This document shows positions 23,627 through 32,460 of a stretch of 33,654 nt of DNA, piece by piece (the first letter of the stretch is position 1; every line of letters begins with the position of its first letter). Under the pieces are notes generated by a model, which worked only from the letters and a program-made list of their open reading frames with translations, was not told where the DNA came from and made no database searches. Both the position numbers and the translations under genes were made by a program. The DNA is from Planctomycetota bacterium (GTDB taxonomy: Bacteria; Planctomycetota; Phycisphaerae; Sedimentisphaerales; Anaerohalosphaeraceae): positions 1 to 33,654 of the forward strand of contig VRUI01000052.1 of assembly GCA_019456225.1 (NCBI GenBank). Direction: 5' to 3'.

Positions 23627-26600
23627 TCATGAACCTGGTGATGGTGTCCCTGCCGTCCAGTTGGCTACGTCGTTGCCGTAGCTTGTCAAGCTGGAACGGT
23701 GCAGGGAATGTCCCAGGCCGCCAAGAGAGTCGCCGTCAGCACTTTCAGGCCAGGGGTCGATATAGTCCAACTCGCGGAAGTTTTCGCCGTGTAAGCCATC
23801 GCTGTAATTTACCCGGTCAACGCGAATGTACGGCACGAAGCCATCTGGTTCAGGAGTGCCGGGCTTTTGGAGTTCAATCTTTTCGCCGCCATTGCTTAAT
23901 CGGCCTTCGAGCCATTCGAGTGTCGTTACAGAAGCGGGAGAGAACTCCTCGTTCAGCGCCACGTCGTTCTTGGTCAGCAGCAGGTAGCTGCCAGCGGTCA
24001 GGTTTGTACCTGGGGGAATGTAGTACTCGATGCCGCCTGTCTCATCTATCAGGAGCCAGTCATCAAGTGTAACGGTGCCGCCGGAGATATTCTTGATCTC
24101 GACGTACTCGGCATAGTCGTTGCCTGCTGGATGATACATTATCTCACTGATAACAACCGGGCCGACCTTGGGTGAACTGCCGGTGTTGGCCGCGTCACGA
24201 GTAGGAGCATCCATCGACACGAAATCAACGTCGTAGCCTGCTGCGGCACTCTTTGTATATCTGCCGAAGCTGACCCCATCTTCTGATGCCTTGAAGTCTT
24301 CCTTCGTGCAGAATCCGCCTGCCAATTCGCCGCCTGAGCCGGAACAGAGATATGCGGTTTCACCGAGTTCGCTGTATCCAAACTGTACTTTAGAGCCGAG
24401 GTCACCTGCATTGCCGAAATCGTCATCCTGTGTGAAAACTACGTAACCACCCGGCGGTATGGATGCCCGCGGGTCGCCTGCTTGTATCTCGTATTTTTTG
24501 AAGTCGTTGTCATCATCGCTGAGGAACCAGCCGGCGATGTTGATAGTCGAGCCGGAGGTGTTGTGCAGCTCAATCCAGTCGTTGGGGGAGCTGTTAGTAT
24601 GCGCCATGATCTCACTGATGACGATGTCGCCGGGTAATGCAACATGGCCGGTGTCACCGTTTGATGGTGTACCGCCTGCGACGGCGCTTGGCTGCCAGTA
24701 CTGGGCGTATTCCCAGCTATTGAGGTCGGTATTGGTTGGGTCGATGATGTTGAGCGAGAAATCGTCGCCATCGGTGATTGGATACCAGCCGTCCTTGAAC
24801 CGGAAGTTCAATATCGTTTCGCCGAGTGCATCGACCAGCTCTATCCTTTCGCCACCATTGTTTATCGAACCGGTATAGGTTCCGGCAATCAGCGACGGTG
24901 ATACGCCCGGATAACGAGCCTCAAAAGCGGCCTGATTCTTGACGACCACGCAATAACCACCTGCGGGCAGGATGTGGCTTGGAAATGTAAAATCTATGCC
25001 GTCGGTAAAGCGAACGAGGTTCAGATTCAGAGCCGTACCGCCAATATTCTTCAACTCGATAAACTCAAAATCCTCGTCTATGAGAGTCTGGTTTTCGGCG
25101 TCATCTTTTTCATCTTGTGTCGGATCAGTTGGATGGTACATGATCTCCGTAATACGAATCGAATCAGCAACACTGCCAACGGCGAAGACCGCCTCATTTA
25201 AAGCACTCCACTCGTCGCTACTATTCCGTACTCTTGCCTTTATTTGTTTGGTGCCGTTGAGTATGTACGGCAAGGAAGAAGAAGCGCTGCCTGAGACTGC
25301 GCCGCCCTGGAGGCGTGGGTCGGAACCGTCTGTGGTGTACCAGATAGTTCCGCCGCCGTTTTTGGTCATTGTCAGACTCGCGCCGGCTGATACGTAACCG
25401 CCATGCTGGCTGAACACAGGAGCGTCAACGTTGGGATACAAGCCAATAGCTTTGTATTGGTTAAAAAGTATACCCGAACGGAAGCCCATAAAGTCATTAA
25501 GAATCCAGTCTTGCGCAACGATCCAGTCAGCGCGAGTATAGGAGTCGCCGTTGTTCGGATAATTGCCGATTTTTAAATTCAGTTCAGCATCACCCCACCT
25601 GGCCGATTCGCCGATGATTGCTGTGTCAAGCTCATTGGCGCGACGCATCCATCGTTGGCGGCATGGCTCCGGTGTCATGAGCCCGCCGTTGAAGAAATGG
25701 CGGTGCAAATGATCGGCAAATAACAAGCGGAACTCTGGATTCTGACGTAATTGGTTATAGATCCGTCTGGGGGATTTAGGCCAGTCTACTACCAATTCGT
25801 GGTTCACATCAAAGAAGGACATCTCCGAGTCCCAGAGGAAAAACTTGAACCCGGCGACGGGCAGGCGTCTTCGGCCGACATACCAGTTCGATTCTTCCCA
25901 GTCCGTATTTTGGGTATAATGCTGAGTGATCACAAAATCAATCAGGTTATCCACGTCAAGGTAGTCCTTGATACGGTCGTAACCCACCTGGGTCGACACT
26001 CCAGGCAGTCCTGTCACTCTACCTTCCACTATATCATGCATGTAGTCCCAGGCTGCACTGTCACCATCTATAACATTTGCGGCATGATGGGCCGGGTCCG
26101 GATTATCGGGGTTCCACCCTGCGCTGCCGTTAATAGAATCCCAATCTTCCCTCTGCCCGCCGAGATGGTCCGCAAGAAACGGCGCATTGGGCCGCTCACT
26201 CGGGTTGTACAGGCCCCAGTACAGACCATTTAGATAAAGATGGACGTATCTGCTGCGCGAGGCAGGATGCCCCAAAGCCAACTGGGTGTCCCGTGCCCAA
26301 ACATCGCGAATGCTGGATTGGGCTTTAGGCCTATTCGTGTCATTGCCTGTGCGATGGTTGTTCCACTGGAGATTGTTTCCACCGCGAAGTACTATGGTGT
26401 CAAATTGGTCTACGGGCGAGCCTTCAAAAAGGGGATAATTGAGCTTCGATGCTGCTCCATTCTCACCATTGAACAGCAAACGGAAAGAGTGCTTGAGATT
26501 CTCATTAATGTCCCTGCTTCCACCACCGTGGTTACGGATATTGCAATTGATTTCAAAACCTTGTGTTCCATCAGAATGTATCAGTTCTACTGAAGCTGGC

Positions 26601-28843
26601 TTCTGATCATTAGCACCAGGATGGGCATAGATCCCGCCTTCCCCCTTAATGAACAGGTCGTCCATATCCATGACAATGGACATAGTGGCAATGGAAGTGA
26701 ATGCATCATCAAGCTGTGATATAGAATTGGACGAAATAACAACGGGATCGATTCCATAATCTACGGGCTCTACTGTACTACTATTAAAGTCATGCCAGGT
26801 ATTAGGAAATCCGACTGGTTGGTCCGGTTGACTGTATACATCGTCGAGTGATATATATGAATTAGTCTCAACGGGGCCAAGTGTATAGCCCGATTCGATA
26901 GCTGCGGCGCGGATAATCGCAGTGCTGTTAACGGTAAACGGCCCGCCATAGACTTGTCCGTGTGATGCAGTCGGTTTGCTGCCATCGGTTGTGTAACGAA
27001 TAGTTGCGACAGATTTAGTCGTTAAGCCTAAGGAAAAACTGCCTTTAAAGAGTCCGGCTGGGCGAGAGAAGTAAACCTCTCCGGACATGGGCGCAACATT
27101 GGGAAGGCCCTTTGTGGCGTTGGCCATGTTATACCAGTTATCGGTAGCGTTAGGATATCGACCATAGGATACATCTGTGTCCATGGAACTAAAGCTTTTA
27201 GTGTCAATAACAGTTATGCCGTCAGTATCATATAGGGTAACGCTGTCACCGTTTGCACTGAGTTTGAAGTTGGTATGAAGATCGCCCTCGCTGGTTTCAT
27301 CATCTGCCCATTCTCCATCTGCCCAGAAGATCTTGTACCCGTAGCCGTTAATAGAAACGCCGGAAGGTATCGTCCATGTATTACCATCGTCAGCCAGAAC
27401 CATACTGGCCATATTAACAGTCGAAGATCCCGGATTGTAGATTTCAATCCAGTCATCATGATCGCCATGTTCATCGTAGATATCGCTACTATCGTCATTA
27501 GAGGCCATCATTTCATTGATGACGAGCACAGGCAGGATATGCGGAGCTTCGGTTGTAGCAGATGCCCCACCTGATGCGGCACCAACATTAGGCGTAGGCG
27601 AAACAGAGTCACGCATCTGAACCGTGTAGGTGTACTCCGTCGAAGGAGCCAAACCTGTGTCGGTATAGCTTTCACTTGTCCGCCATGTACTGCTGTGACC
27701 ACCGCCTGCTGTACAGGTAAAGAGATACTCTACCGGACCAGTTGCATCGGTACCCGTTGTAGCTGTCATGCTGATAGCAGTATCGCTATCGGCAGACGGT
27801 GCCGAAGCAAACGTAGCAGGATCCGGTGTCGGCGGATCACCGGCGTCCTGCCAATTGGCGGAAAAAATGGCAAAGTCGGCACCGTTAACTCCGTCTTGTT
27901 CATTCAGGTCTGCGCATTCGTCCTGATGGCCCGCGCAACCATAAGGGTCCAGCCATTGCAATGCGAAAATCAAAAGATCGTCAATATCGCAATCACAGTC
28001 ATCATCCAGGTCACCGTCTGGACATTCACCCGAAGGTATATCGCCTGTGGTCACCGGGTATGGGTCAGACCAACCGGTCTCATTCTGTTGTGGCGACTGG
28101 TCACGCATTTTGACTCGGTAAGTGTATTGTGTTTGGGGATTAAGGGAGTGGTCGGTGTAATTGTTTTCTGTCTGCCAGTCGCTTGAGCTGCCGCCTTCGT
28201 TGTTGCTGGTTTCTTCAAAATAGTATTCGACACCGCTGGGATCGGTGCCGGTGTTGGCGACCATTGAAATTGACCAGGCACCGTCAGCAGACGGTGCCGA
28301 AGCAAACGTAGCAGGATCCGGTGTCGGCGGATCAGTATCTGGAGGAGGCGGGTCACCGGAACCCGTAAGTGCTGCGCCTGTTATGGCGGCGCCGATGGGG
28401 TTATCAATATTCCCCGTTCCGGTGCCAAAATTAATCGTGGAGACCGTATAGAGATAGGGACCAGGCGGGGCGAAATCGCTGTCGATGAAAAGGGACAGCG
28501 GCGTATCATCCGAAGTGGCCATCAGGAGCCTCACCACAAACTTGAAGGCGCTCTGATCAAATGTCTCCGGCACGCCGGCGACATTGAACGAAGCTGCCAC
28601 TATGGCATCATTGAAGCTGTCGGGGCCGTCGCCGTTGAGCCTCCAGATATACGTGTCTACTCCTCCAGAGCTATCGTCAGGAGCAAAGTCGGTATCAAAG
28701 GTTATAGTACCTGTGATCACGTCATCATCCATCGTGAGCACATAATCGACGGACGCGGCTGTCGCGACGCCCGCAACGAAGCCTAAGACCAAAACAAAAA
28801 TAATTAAATAAAACAGTCTTTTACACATAAAATATTTAACCAT
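23627..28843 (-). CDS. Giant secreted lamin-tail / CotH-kinase surface protein
   Basis: A 1738-aa protein. Signal peptide (MCKRLFYLIIFVLVLGF...ATA) nearly identical to that of the 31065-32273 gene. Rough domain order: N-terminal beta domain shared with the two neighbouring surface genes (35-165); FN3-like (175-270); dockerin-like calcium-binding segment (GDLDDDCDCDIDDLLIFALQ, 277-340); FN3-like (345-435); lamin-tail domain (445-580); chitobiase/FN3-like (590-670); CotH kinase-like (700-1120, with ESNWYVG and FFLWDSEMSFFD); second chitobiase-like (1180-1245); three more lamin-tail domains (about 1255-1740, each starting with I.EIM or similar). CotH proteins phosphorylate proteins; this family is common in Phycisphaerae and its role there is unknown. 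No ribosome-binding site is strong: ATG 28843 is taken, with ATG 28828 and TTG 28852 as alternatives. Cassette copy 3 drives it. Confidence 0.8.
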   Translation of the reverse strand: MVKYFMCKRLFYLIIFVLVLGFVAGVATAASVDYVLTMDDDVITGTITFDTDFAPDDSSGGVDTYIWRLNGDGPDSFNDAIVAASFNVAGVPETFDQSAFKFVVRLLMATSDDTPLSLFIDSDFAPPGPYLYTVSTINFGTGTGNIDNPIGAAITGAALTGSGDPPPPDTDPPTPDPATFASAPSADGAWSISMVANTGTDPSGVEYYFEETSNNEGGSSSDWQTENNYTDHSLNPQTQYTYRVKMRDQSPQQNETGWSDPYPVTTGDIPSGECPDGDLDDDCDCDIDDLLIFALQWLDPYGCAGHQDECADLNEQDGVNGADFAIFSANWQDAGDPPTPDPATFASAPSADSDTAISMTATTGTDATGPVEYLFTCTAGGGHSSTWRTSESYTDTGLAPSTEYTYTVQMRDSVSPTPNVGAASGGASATTEAPHILPVLVINEMMASNDDSSDIYDEHGDHDDWIEIYNPGSSTVNMASMVLADDGNTWTIPSGVSINGYGYKIFWADGEWADDETSEGDLHTNFKLSANGDSVTLYDTDGITVIDTKSFSSMDTDVSYGRYPNATDNWYNMANATKGLPNVAPMSGEVYFSRPAGLFKGSFSLGLTTKSVATIRYTTDGSKPTASHGQVYGGPFTVNSTAIIRAAAIESGYTLGPVETNSYISLDDVYSQPDQPVGFPNTWHDFNSSTVEPVDYGIDPVVISSNSISQLDDAFTSIATMSIVMDMDDLFIKGEGGIYAHPGANDQKPASVELIHSDGTQGFEINCNIRNHGGGSRDINENLKHSFRLLFNGENGAASKLNYPLFEGSPVDQFDTIVLRGGNNLQWNNHRTGNDTNRPKAQSSIRDVWARDTQLALGHPASRSRYVHLYLNGLYWGLYNPSERPNAPFLADHLGGQREDWDSINGSAGWNPDNPDPAHHAANVIDGDSAAWDYMHDIVEGRVTGLPGVSTQVGYDRIKDYLDVDNLIDFVITQHYTQNTDWEESNWYVGRRRLPVAGFKFFLWDSEMSFFDVNHELVVDWPKSPRRIYNQLRQNPEFRLLFADHLHRHFFNGGLMTPEPCRQRWMRRANELDTAIIGESARWGDAELNLKIGNYPNNGDSYTRADWIVAQDWILNDFMGFRSGILFNQYKAIGLYPNVDAPVFSQHGGYVSAGASLTMTKNGGGTIWYTTDGSDPRLQGGAVSGSASSSLPYILNGTKQIKARVRNSSDEWSALNEAVFAVGSVADSIRITEIMYHPTDPTQDEKDDAENQTLIDEDFEFIELKNIGGTALNLNLVRFTDGIDFTFPSHILPAGGYCVVVKNQAAFEARYPGVSPSLIAGTYTGSINNGGERIELVDALGETILNFRFKDGWYPITDGDDFSLNIIDPTNTDLNSWEYAQYWQPSAVAGGTPSNGDTGHVALPGDIVISEIMAHTNSSPNDWIELHNTSGSTINIAGWFLSDDDNDFKKYEIQAGDPRASIPPGGYVVFTQDDDFGNAGDLGSKVQFGYSELGETAYLCSGSGGELAGGFCTKEDFKASEDGVSFGRYTKSAAAGYDVDFVSMDAPTRDAANTGSSPKVGPVVISEIMYHPAGNDYAEYVEIKNISGGTVTLDDWLLIDETGGIEYYIPPGTNLTAGSYLLLTKNDVALNEEFSPASVTTLEWLEGRLSNGGEKIELQKPGTPEPDGFVPYIRVDRVNYSDGLHGENFRELDYIDPWPESADGDSLGGLGHSLHRSSLTSYGNDVANWTAGTPSPGS
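27792..27839 (-). repeat. Internal 48-bp direct repeat, copy A
   Basis: Identical to 28287-28334 inside the same gene. It encodes the linker and first strand (DPPTPDPATFASAPSAD) that open each of the two FN3-like modules. Exact DNA identity indicates recent duplication or conversion. Confidence 0.8.
28287..28334 (-). repeat. Internal 48-bp direct repeat, copy B
   Basis: Partner of 27792-27839, about 495 bp apart in the same orientation. Recombination between the two would delete one FN3-like module and the dockerin-like segment in frame (495 is divisible by 3). Confidence 0.8.
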
Positions 28844-28871
28844 CTTCAACAATTGAAAGAATAATTGTTAT

Positions 28872-28976
28872 TTACCCAGCCCTTCTGAGGGGCAAACCCG
28901 TAGGGTACAAATATTCGTAACCGTTCACGGGTATTTTGAGCGTATTGAGCAACGCACTCAATGTCAAAATGCCCAT
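28872..28976 (-). other. Possible leader mini-ORF of cassette copy 3 (34 aa)
   Basis: Same 19-residue opening as in the other two copies, then 15 copy-specific codons ending in TAA at 28872. The one base change inside the shared 19 codons is synonymous (ATT to ATA). Confidence 0.2.
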
Positions 28977-29068
28977 TTTCGACTTGATCAAATACAAATC
29001 CCTACGTGATGAATTATAGCATATTCAAGGTGGTATGTCAATATTTGTCTCAAGCAAAGGCCCTAAAT
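28919..29068 (-). repeat. Promoter/leader cassette, copy 3 of 3
   Basis: A 150-bp minus-strand copy, nearly identical to 1912-2064 apart from a few substitutions and a short gap after the -10. It lies 75 nt before the ATG of the lamin-tail/CotH gene. Confidence 0.9.
29013..29041 (-). promoter_or_regulatory. Consensus sigma-70 promoter in cassette copy 3
   Basis: Minus strand: TTGACA (29036-29041), 17 bp, TATAAT (29013-29018), extended -10 TG. It reads into the 23627-28843 gene. Confidence 0.8.
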
Positions 29069-29358
29069 GAGCCAAAACATGGAATTGATGAAAACGCTGA
29101 CATCCAATGTATCAAACGACTTGGCGGACTGTTGAAGTCTTATCATACGGATTTTAGAAAATTCTCGTGCATTCATTCGCGGGTAAAACCTTTTTTTACA
29201 ACAACTTAAAACCTCTGCAACGCGCGAGTAATAAATACCATTGGTATCACAGGTTGGAAGCATAAGAATTGGTAGGGGGGCTCAACTTGCAAATAGATGT
29301 ACGATCGGTGTGCCCGGAATTTGTGGTGCTTGTCTGGATGTGTATTCTCAGCGCATAG
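29069..29358. other. Intergenic DNA upstream of cassette copy 3
   Basis: No recognisable gene. A minus-strand open frame (29063-29263) ends Trp-Leu-Ile-stop, with ATT TAG supplied by the edge of the cassette, as in the fragment next to copy 1. Its sequence is unfamiliar. Confidence 0.3.
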
Positions 29359-29390
29359 CAAGGGGCGCTCCCTTGCCGGTGCGCCCCTTG
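29359..29390. terminator. GC-rich hairpin after the PEP-CTERM gene
   Basis: CAAGGGGCGC and GCGCCCCTTG form a perfect 10-bp stem with a 12-nt loop, 34 nt beyond the stop at 29425. There is no T-run on either side, so if it ends transcription it is not a classical intrinsic terminator. Confidence 0.4.
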
Positions 29391-29424
29391 GATAATCTAA
29401 TCTATTCTATTGTCTATGCGTCAA

Positions 29425-29934
29425 TTACGCACGTCTGCGGCGGCGAAGCATCGCCAGTCCGCCAAGAGCCAGAAGGCTCATCGTAGCAGGTTCGGGTATC
29501 GTAAGTGCTGCGCCTGTCAGGTCGCCCGGGCCGACTATCCGTCCGAGTCCGGTGCCAAAATCTAATATCTGCTCAGTGTAGAGAAAATCTCCAGAGCCAC
29601 CGGTGTCGTCAATGTCGATAAACAGTGTCAGCGGCGTATCATCTGCAGTGCTCATCGTGAGATAGAACTCATAGACGTCGTCGTTCAGATCATCGAATAT
29701 CCCCGTGGTCCCGTCCCGAAAGAACGAAAATCCCACTATGGCGGGAGTGGAATAGGTATAAGTATCTACTGTTCCATCGGTGGAAGTAGGACCAAAGTCG
29801 GTATCAAAGGTTAAAGTACCTCCGAGCACGCCACCATCAACCGTGAGTTCATACACGACGGGCGCGGCCGTCGCTGCTCCGGCGAACATCAAACAGACCA
29901 CCATTGCTACATACATCGTTTTCTTTTTCATCAT
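29425..29934 (-). CDS. PEP-CTERM sorted surface protein
   Basis: A 169-aa protein with a signal peptide (MMKKKTMYVAMVVCLMFAG, cleavage near ATA-A) and a C-terminal PEP-CTERM tripartite signal: IPEPATMSLLALGGLAML followed by RRRRRA. This directs processing by an exosortase and surface or extracellular-polymer attachment. The mature domain (about 25-140) is related to the N-terminal domains of the genes at 23627 and 31065: (V/D)YVLT or YELT opening, TFDTDFG, DDTPL(T/S)LFID, and the closing FGTG.G.I..P..(L/I)TGAALT. AAGGA lies 5 nt before ATG 29931, with ATG 29934 adjacent. Longer in-frame starts lack a ribosome-binding site. No exosortase gene is in the window. Confidence 0.85.
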   Translation of the reverse strand: MMKKKTMYVAMVVCLMFAGAATAAPVVYELTVDGGVLGGTLTFDTDFGPTSTDGTVDTYTYSTPAIVGFSFFRDGTTGIFDDLNDDVYEFYLTMSTADDTPLTLFIDIDDTGGSGDFLYTEQILDFGTGLGRIVGPGDLTGAALTIPEPATMSLLALGGLAMLRRRRRA

Positions 29935-29991
29935 TCTTCCTTTCATCAAAACAAAGTTTTCGAGGTTTAAAGGAACGAACCCAAAACTCAA

Positions 29992-30619
29992 GTATAATAG
30001 ATGCTGGCCCTACACAGGCCCAGCTTACATACGATCTACATTTATCTAACCGGATGAACGTAGAATTAACCGTTACATAAATTAACCTACCTTTTGCAAC
30101 TTATCTATATTACCACAGATTCTGAACTATGTCAAGCACTTTCTTTTGCATTTTTTGAAAATTAAGAAAATTAAGAGGTCCGGTACTTTTTTTGAGTAAA
30201 TCTCCATTTTTGCTGCCATAAACATTGATTATTTACCTCTCTGAAATAATAACTATTTGAAACAGCATTCATTTGCGACCTCATGCGCTTGTCAAGCAGA
30301 AATGGAACCACTGCATCGAGCTGCCTGACGGATTCGTTTGACTGATGATGCGCTTCTAGTAGGCCGATTTAATGGCACGGCACTGGCAGTTAGAGTCAGA
30401 AGTAAATAAAGTCGCTCAGAATCGAAATATGAGCTTCTCAGAGCAAGCCAGGAAAGGGCTTGCTCGTGAATGAGTTTTTTTAGAGGCATTTATAATATCT
30501 TTGTATAGCGTGACTTATCGAAGTTTTCTGAAAGTAGATAGTAGAAAGTAGACCGCAGTAGCAGTTTTACTGTATTTCGAAGTGCCTTTAATGTCAAGTA
30601 TGCTCTTTTTCGTAACACT
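29992..30619. other. A/T-rich intergenic region without a gene
   Basis: No credible coding sequence. It contains one terminator-like hairpin (30441-30481) and scattered T-runs. Short open frames on either strand have no ribosome-binding site or family resemblance. Confidence 0.4.
30441..30481 (+). terminator. Hairpin with T-run, no obvious upstream gene
   Basis: GAGCAAGCC / GGCTTGCTC form a perfect 9-bp stem with a 7-nt loop. An outer CTCA/TGAG pair and TTTTTTT follow. It would stop plus-strand transcription, yet no plus-strand gene precedes it for 7 kb, so it may end a small RNA or be a decayed remnant. Confidence 0.35.
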
Positions 30620-30723
30620 TTAGCCAAGTGTCCTGTGTGTTTTGTCATTCCCGCGAAGGCGGGAATCCATGATGAAAATAGCCTCCGCCGCAGGCGGTTA
30701 CCAAATTTTTTACACTTGGCTAA
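30620..30723. repeat. Nested palindromes including a REP-like hairpin
   Basis: Outer 12-bp inverted repeat TTAGCCAAGTGT (30620-30631) / ACACTTGGCTAA (30712-30723). Inside are ATTCCCGC-GAAG-GCGGGAAT (30647-30666), a sequence type widely dispersed in bacterial intergenic DNA, and CCGCC-GCA-GGCGG (30685-30697). Flanking pyrimidine/purine tracts around 30528-30560 and 30731-30768 are also roughly complementary. Confidence 0.65.
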
Positions 30724-30769
30724 GCTCTTACTCTTTTTCTACTTTCTACTCACTATTTTCTACTGCTCT

Positions 30770-30808
30770 GTGAGTGAGATTTTTTTGCCACAAAAAAATC
30801 TCACTCAC
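30770..30808. repeat. Perfect 18-bp inverted repeat
   Basis: GTGAGTGAGATTTTTTTG and its exact complement are separated by three bases (CCA). The T7/A7 tracts lie inside the stem, so it can extrude as a hairpin on either strand. It may be a bidirectional transcription stop. Confidence 0.65.
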
Positions 30809-30837
30809 GCTTGCTCCGGTGTGCTGCGCATACAGTT

Positions 30838-30873
30838 AAAAAAAGCCGGGAGTCGCAAAAGCAACTCCCGGCT
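30838..30873 (-). terminator. Intrinsic terminator (minus strand)
   Basis: AGCCGGGAGT / ACTCCCGGCT, a 10-bp stem with a 10-nt loop, followed on the minus strand by TTTTTTT. It is about 190 nt beyond the stop of the dockerin-like surface gene. The MITE at 30899-31063 has been inserted between gene and terminator. Confidence 0.7.
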
Positions 30874-30898
30874 GAAAACTTCTAAAAACTAAAACAAA

Positions 30899-31063
30899 CT
30901 AGTGCTTTGTCCTCTGTAAAATTCTGGTTTTATAACAGACTAAGTTAGTCAGCCGCAAGGCCGGCGAAGCAGGCAATGCTATAGCATTGTCGATGCAGCC
31001 GAACGCAGCGGATGGCTGATTGCAGCAAGCTGATCCTGAATTTTATCAGGGACACAGTACTAG
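30899..31063. mobile_element. 165-bp palindromic MITE, copy 2
   Basis: Same structure as 23048-23212: CTAG at each border, imperfect terminal inverted repeats, central hairpin at 30972-30991. It ends one base before the CTAG that holds the stop codon of the 31065-32273 gene. No transposase for it is recognisable in the window. Confidence 0.75.
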
Positions 31064-31064
31064 A

Positions 31065-32273
31065 CTAGAATGATACATTATCCAGCCAGTTTAATGCCAT
31101 AGCAGCAAGGTCAACTAAGTTAACTTCACAGTCATAGTTCGTATCGCCCATGGTACCAGCCTCAGTTTCACTGTAAGGGAGCTCAATCTTAGCAGCTTCA
31201 CAACCATCAGCATAAACAGTGACATTGACAGTATCAGTTATATAGTGCACATCGTTGTCATTAACTTCGACTTCCAGGATATAATCGCCAGCAGTAGTAA
31301 AAGTAACATCCGCAGACAAATCAACTCCAGTACCTGTATCATTAGACAAAGCAATGGTACCAAAAGTCGCACCGGCTGTCGGTGAACCAGCCGCAACCCT
31401 ATATGTATAAGTATGGTCACCAATGCCATCCGCATCGGTTACAGTAGCAGCAATAGCCATTGTCTTTGTACCGCCAACCAACCACTCATAATCTAAAGCA
31501 AGGGGAGTCACTGTGATTGTAGGCGCCAGATTGGTACTTTCAGTTATTAACGAGTAAACAGCCTCTCCCGTAACAACAGGCGTGCCGCCAGTGTTCGGAT
31601 CAGTAGCAACGATCTTCCAGTAATATGTCCCAATGGCATCGGCTGTCACATCAACCGTTAGTGCCTCGGGCGATTCTGTCAGGACCTGGGTTCCGCCGCT
31701 ACCATCTTCTAACGTGTCCCAATAGACATCGACCTTTGTGGAATCAGCCACATTACAGGGATCTGCTGGCAGATTCAACCAACTCAAAGCCAAAGGATCA
31801 GCTACAACAACGGTAGCGCCGTCCCCCGGTGTAGGATCGAAATCAAATCCGCCGCCGCCAACTGGCGTCATTGCTGCGCCGGTGATATCGTAAGCGGGGT
31901 TGTCTAAGTGACCCAGCCCGGTGGTAAAATCAATGGGTACGTCAGTATAGAGAAACCAGCCGCCTTGGGCGTCGTCGATGTCGATCAGAAGTGATATCGG
32001 GTTATTTGAACCGTCCACACCGATAACCAGCTCAGTGACACTGTCGGTCTCATCGTATGTATCCGTGGTACCAACGGGGTTAACGAGCGAAAATGCCGTT
32101 ATGCCGCCATCGGCAAAGGAAAGACCAACGTTGACATCCCAGGTTATAGTACCGCCAAATCCCGCAGGTGTGTCTGCCGTGAGTTCATACACGACGGGAT
32201 CGGCTATCGCGACGCCCGCAGCGAAGCCTAAAGCCAAAACAAAAGTAATTAAATAAAACAGTCTTTTACACAT
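31065..32273 (-). CDS. Secreted surface protein with dockerin-like C-terminus
   Basis: A 402-aa protein. The signal peptide (MCKRLFYLITFVLALGFAAG) is nearly identical to that of the giant lamin-tail/CotH protein. Residues about 25-140 are the shared N-terminal domain (PVVYELTADTP, FTTGLGHLDNPAYDITGAAM). Residues about 145-350 form Ig/cadherin-like beta modules (SWLNLPADPCNVADSTKVDV; TVTDADGIGDHTYTYRVAAG; YILEVEVNDNDVHY). The C-terminus (DTNYDCEVNLVDLAAMALN, then WLDNVSF) is the dockerin-type calcium-binding repeat frequent in Phycisphaerae. ATG 32273 is chosen because AAAGGG lies 8 nt upstream; GTG 32282 is in frame. Adhesion or complex assembly outside the cell is inferred. Confidence 0.8.
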   Translation of the reverse strand: MCKRLFYLITFVLALGFAAGVAIADPVVYELTADTPAGFGGTITWDVNVGLSFADGGITAFSLVNPVGTTDTYDETDSVTELVIGVDGSNNPISLLIDIDDAQGGWFLYTDVPIDFTTGLGHLDNPAYDITGAAMTPVGGGGFDFDPTPGDGATVVVADPLALSWLNLPADPCNVADSTKVDVYWDTLEDGSGGTQVLTESPEALTVDVTADAIGTYYWKIVATDPNTGGTPVVTGEAVYSLITESTNLAPTITVTPLALDYEWLVGGTKTMAIAATVTDADGIGDHTYTYRVAAGSPTAGATFGTIALSNDTGTGVDLSADVTFTTAGDYILEVEVNDNDVHYITDTVNVTVYADGCEAAKIELPYSETEAGTMGDTNYDCEVNLVDLAAMALNWLDNVSF

Positions 32274-32325
32274 AACATTCACCCTTTCAAAAAAAAAAAA
32301 TTAGTAACATTGTATTACACCAACT

Positions 32326-32340
32326 GCTCAGCTACGCCGC
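32326..32340 (-). promoter_or_regulatory. 15-nt upstream motif shared with the HZS-alpha-like gene at 6.6 kb
   Basis: GCGGCGTAGCTGAGC on the minus strand, 53 nt before ATG 32273, identical to 6519-6533. ATATTGG lies just upstream here too. Confidence 0.4.
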
Positions 32341-32460
32341 AAAGCGACCAATATATATATTAGCGAAATAGCCCGTCTAATGCAAGGGTTATTCTCTAGT
32401 TTTTTTGAAATTCTCTGGCGGATGGAGAAAATTGGAAAATTAAAGCGACTGTTATCAAAA

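Noticed and set aside
29063-29263. Small gene or tRNA-linked attachment site upstream of cassette copy 3
   Set aside because: No cloverleaf could be drawn, no integrase motif was found, and the frame has no recognisable family.
30620-30723. CRISPR repeats
   Set aside because: The short GC-rich palindromes are single, differ from each other and have no regular spacers; no cas gene is present.
30635-30892. 85-codon plus-strand frame
   Set aside because: It runs through the REP-like hairpin, the 18-bp palindrome and a terminator, which explains its composition; there is no ribosome-binding site.
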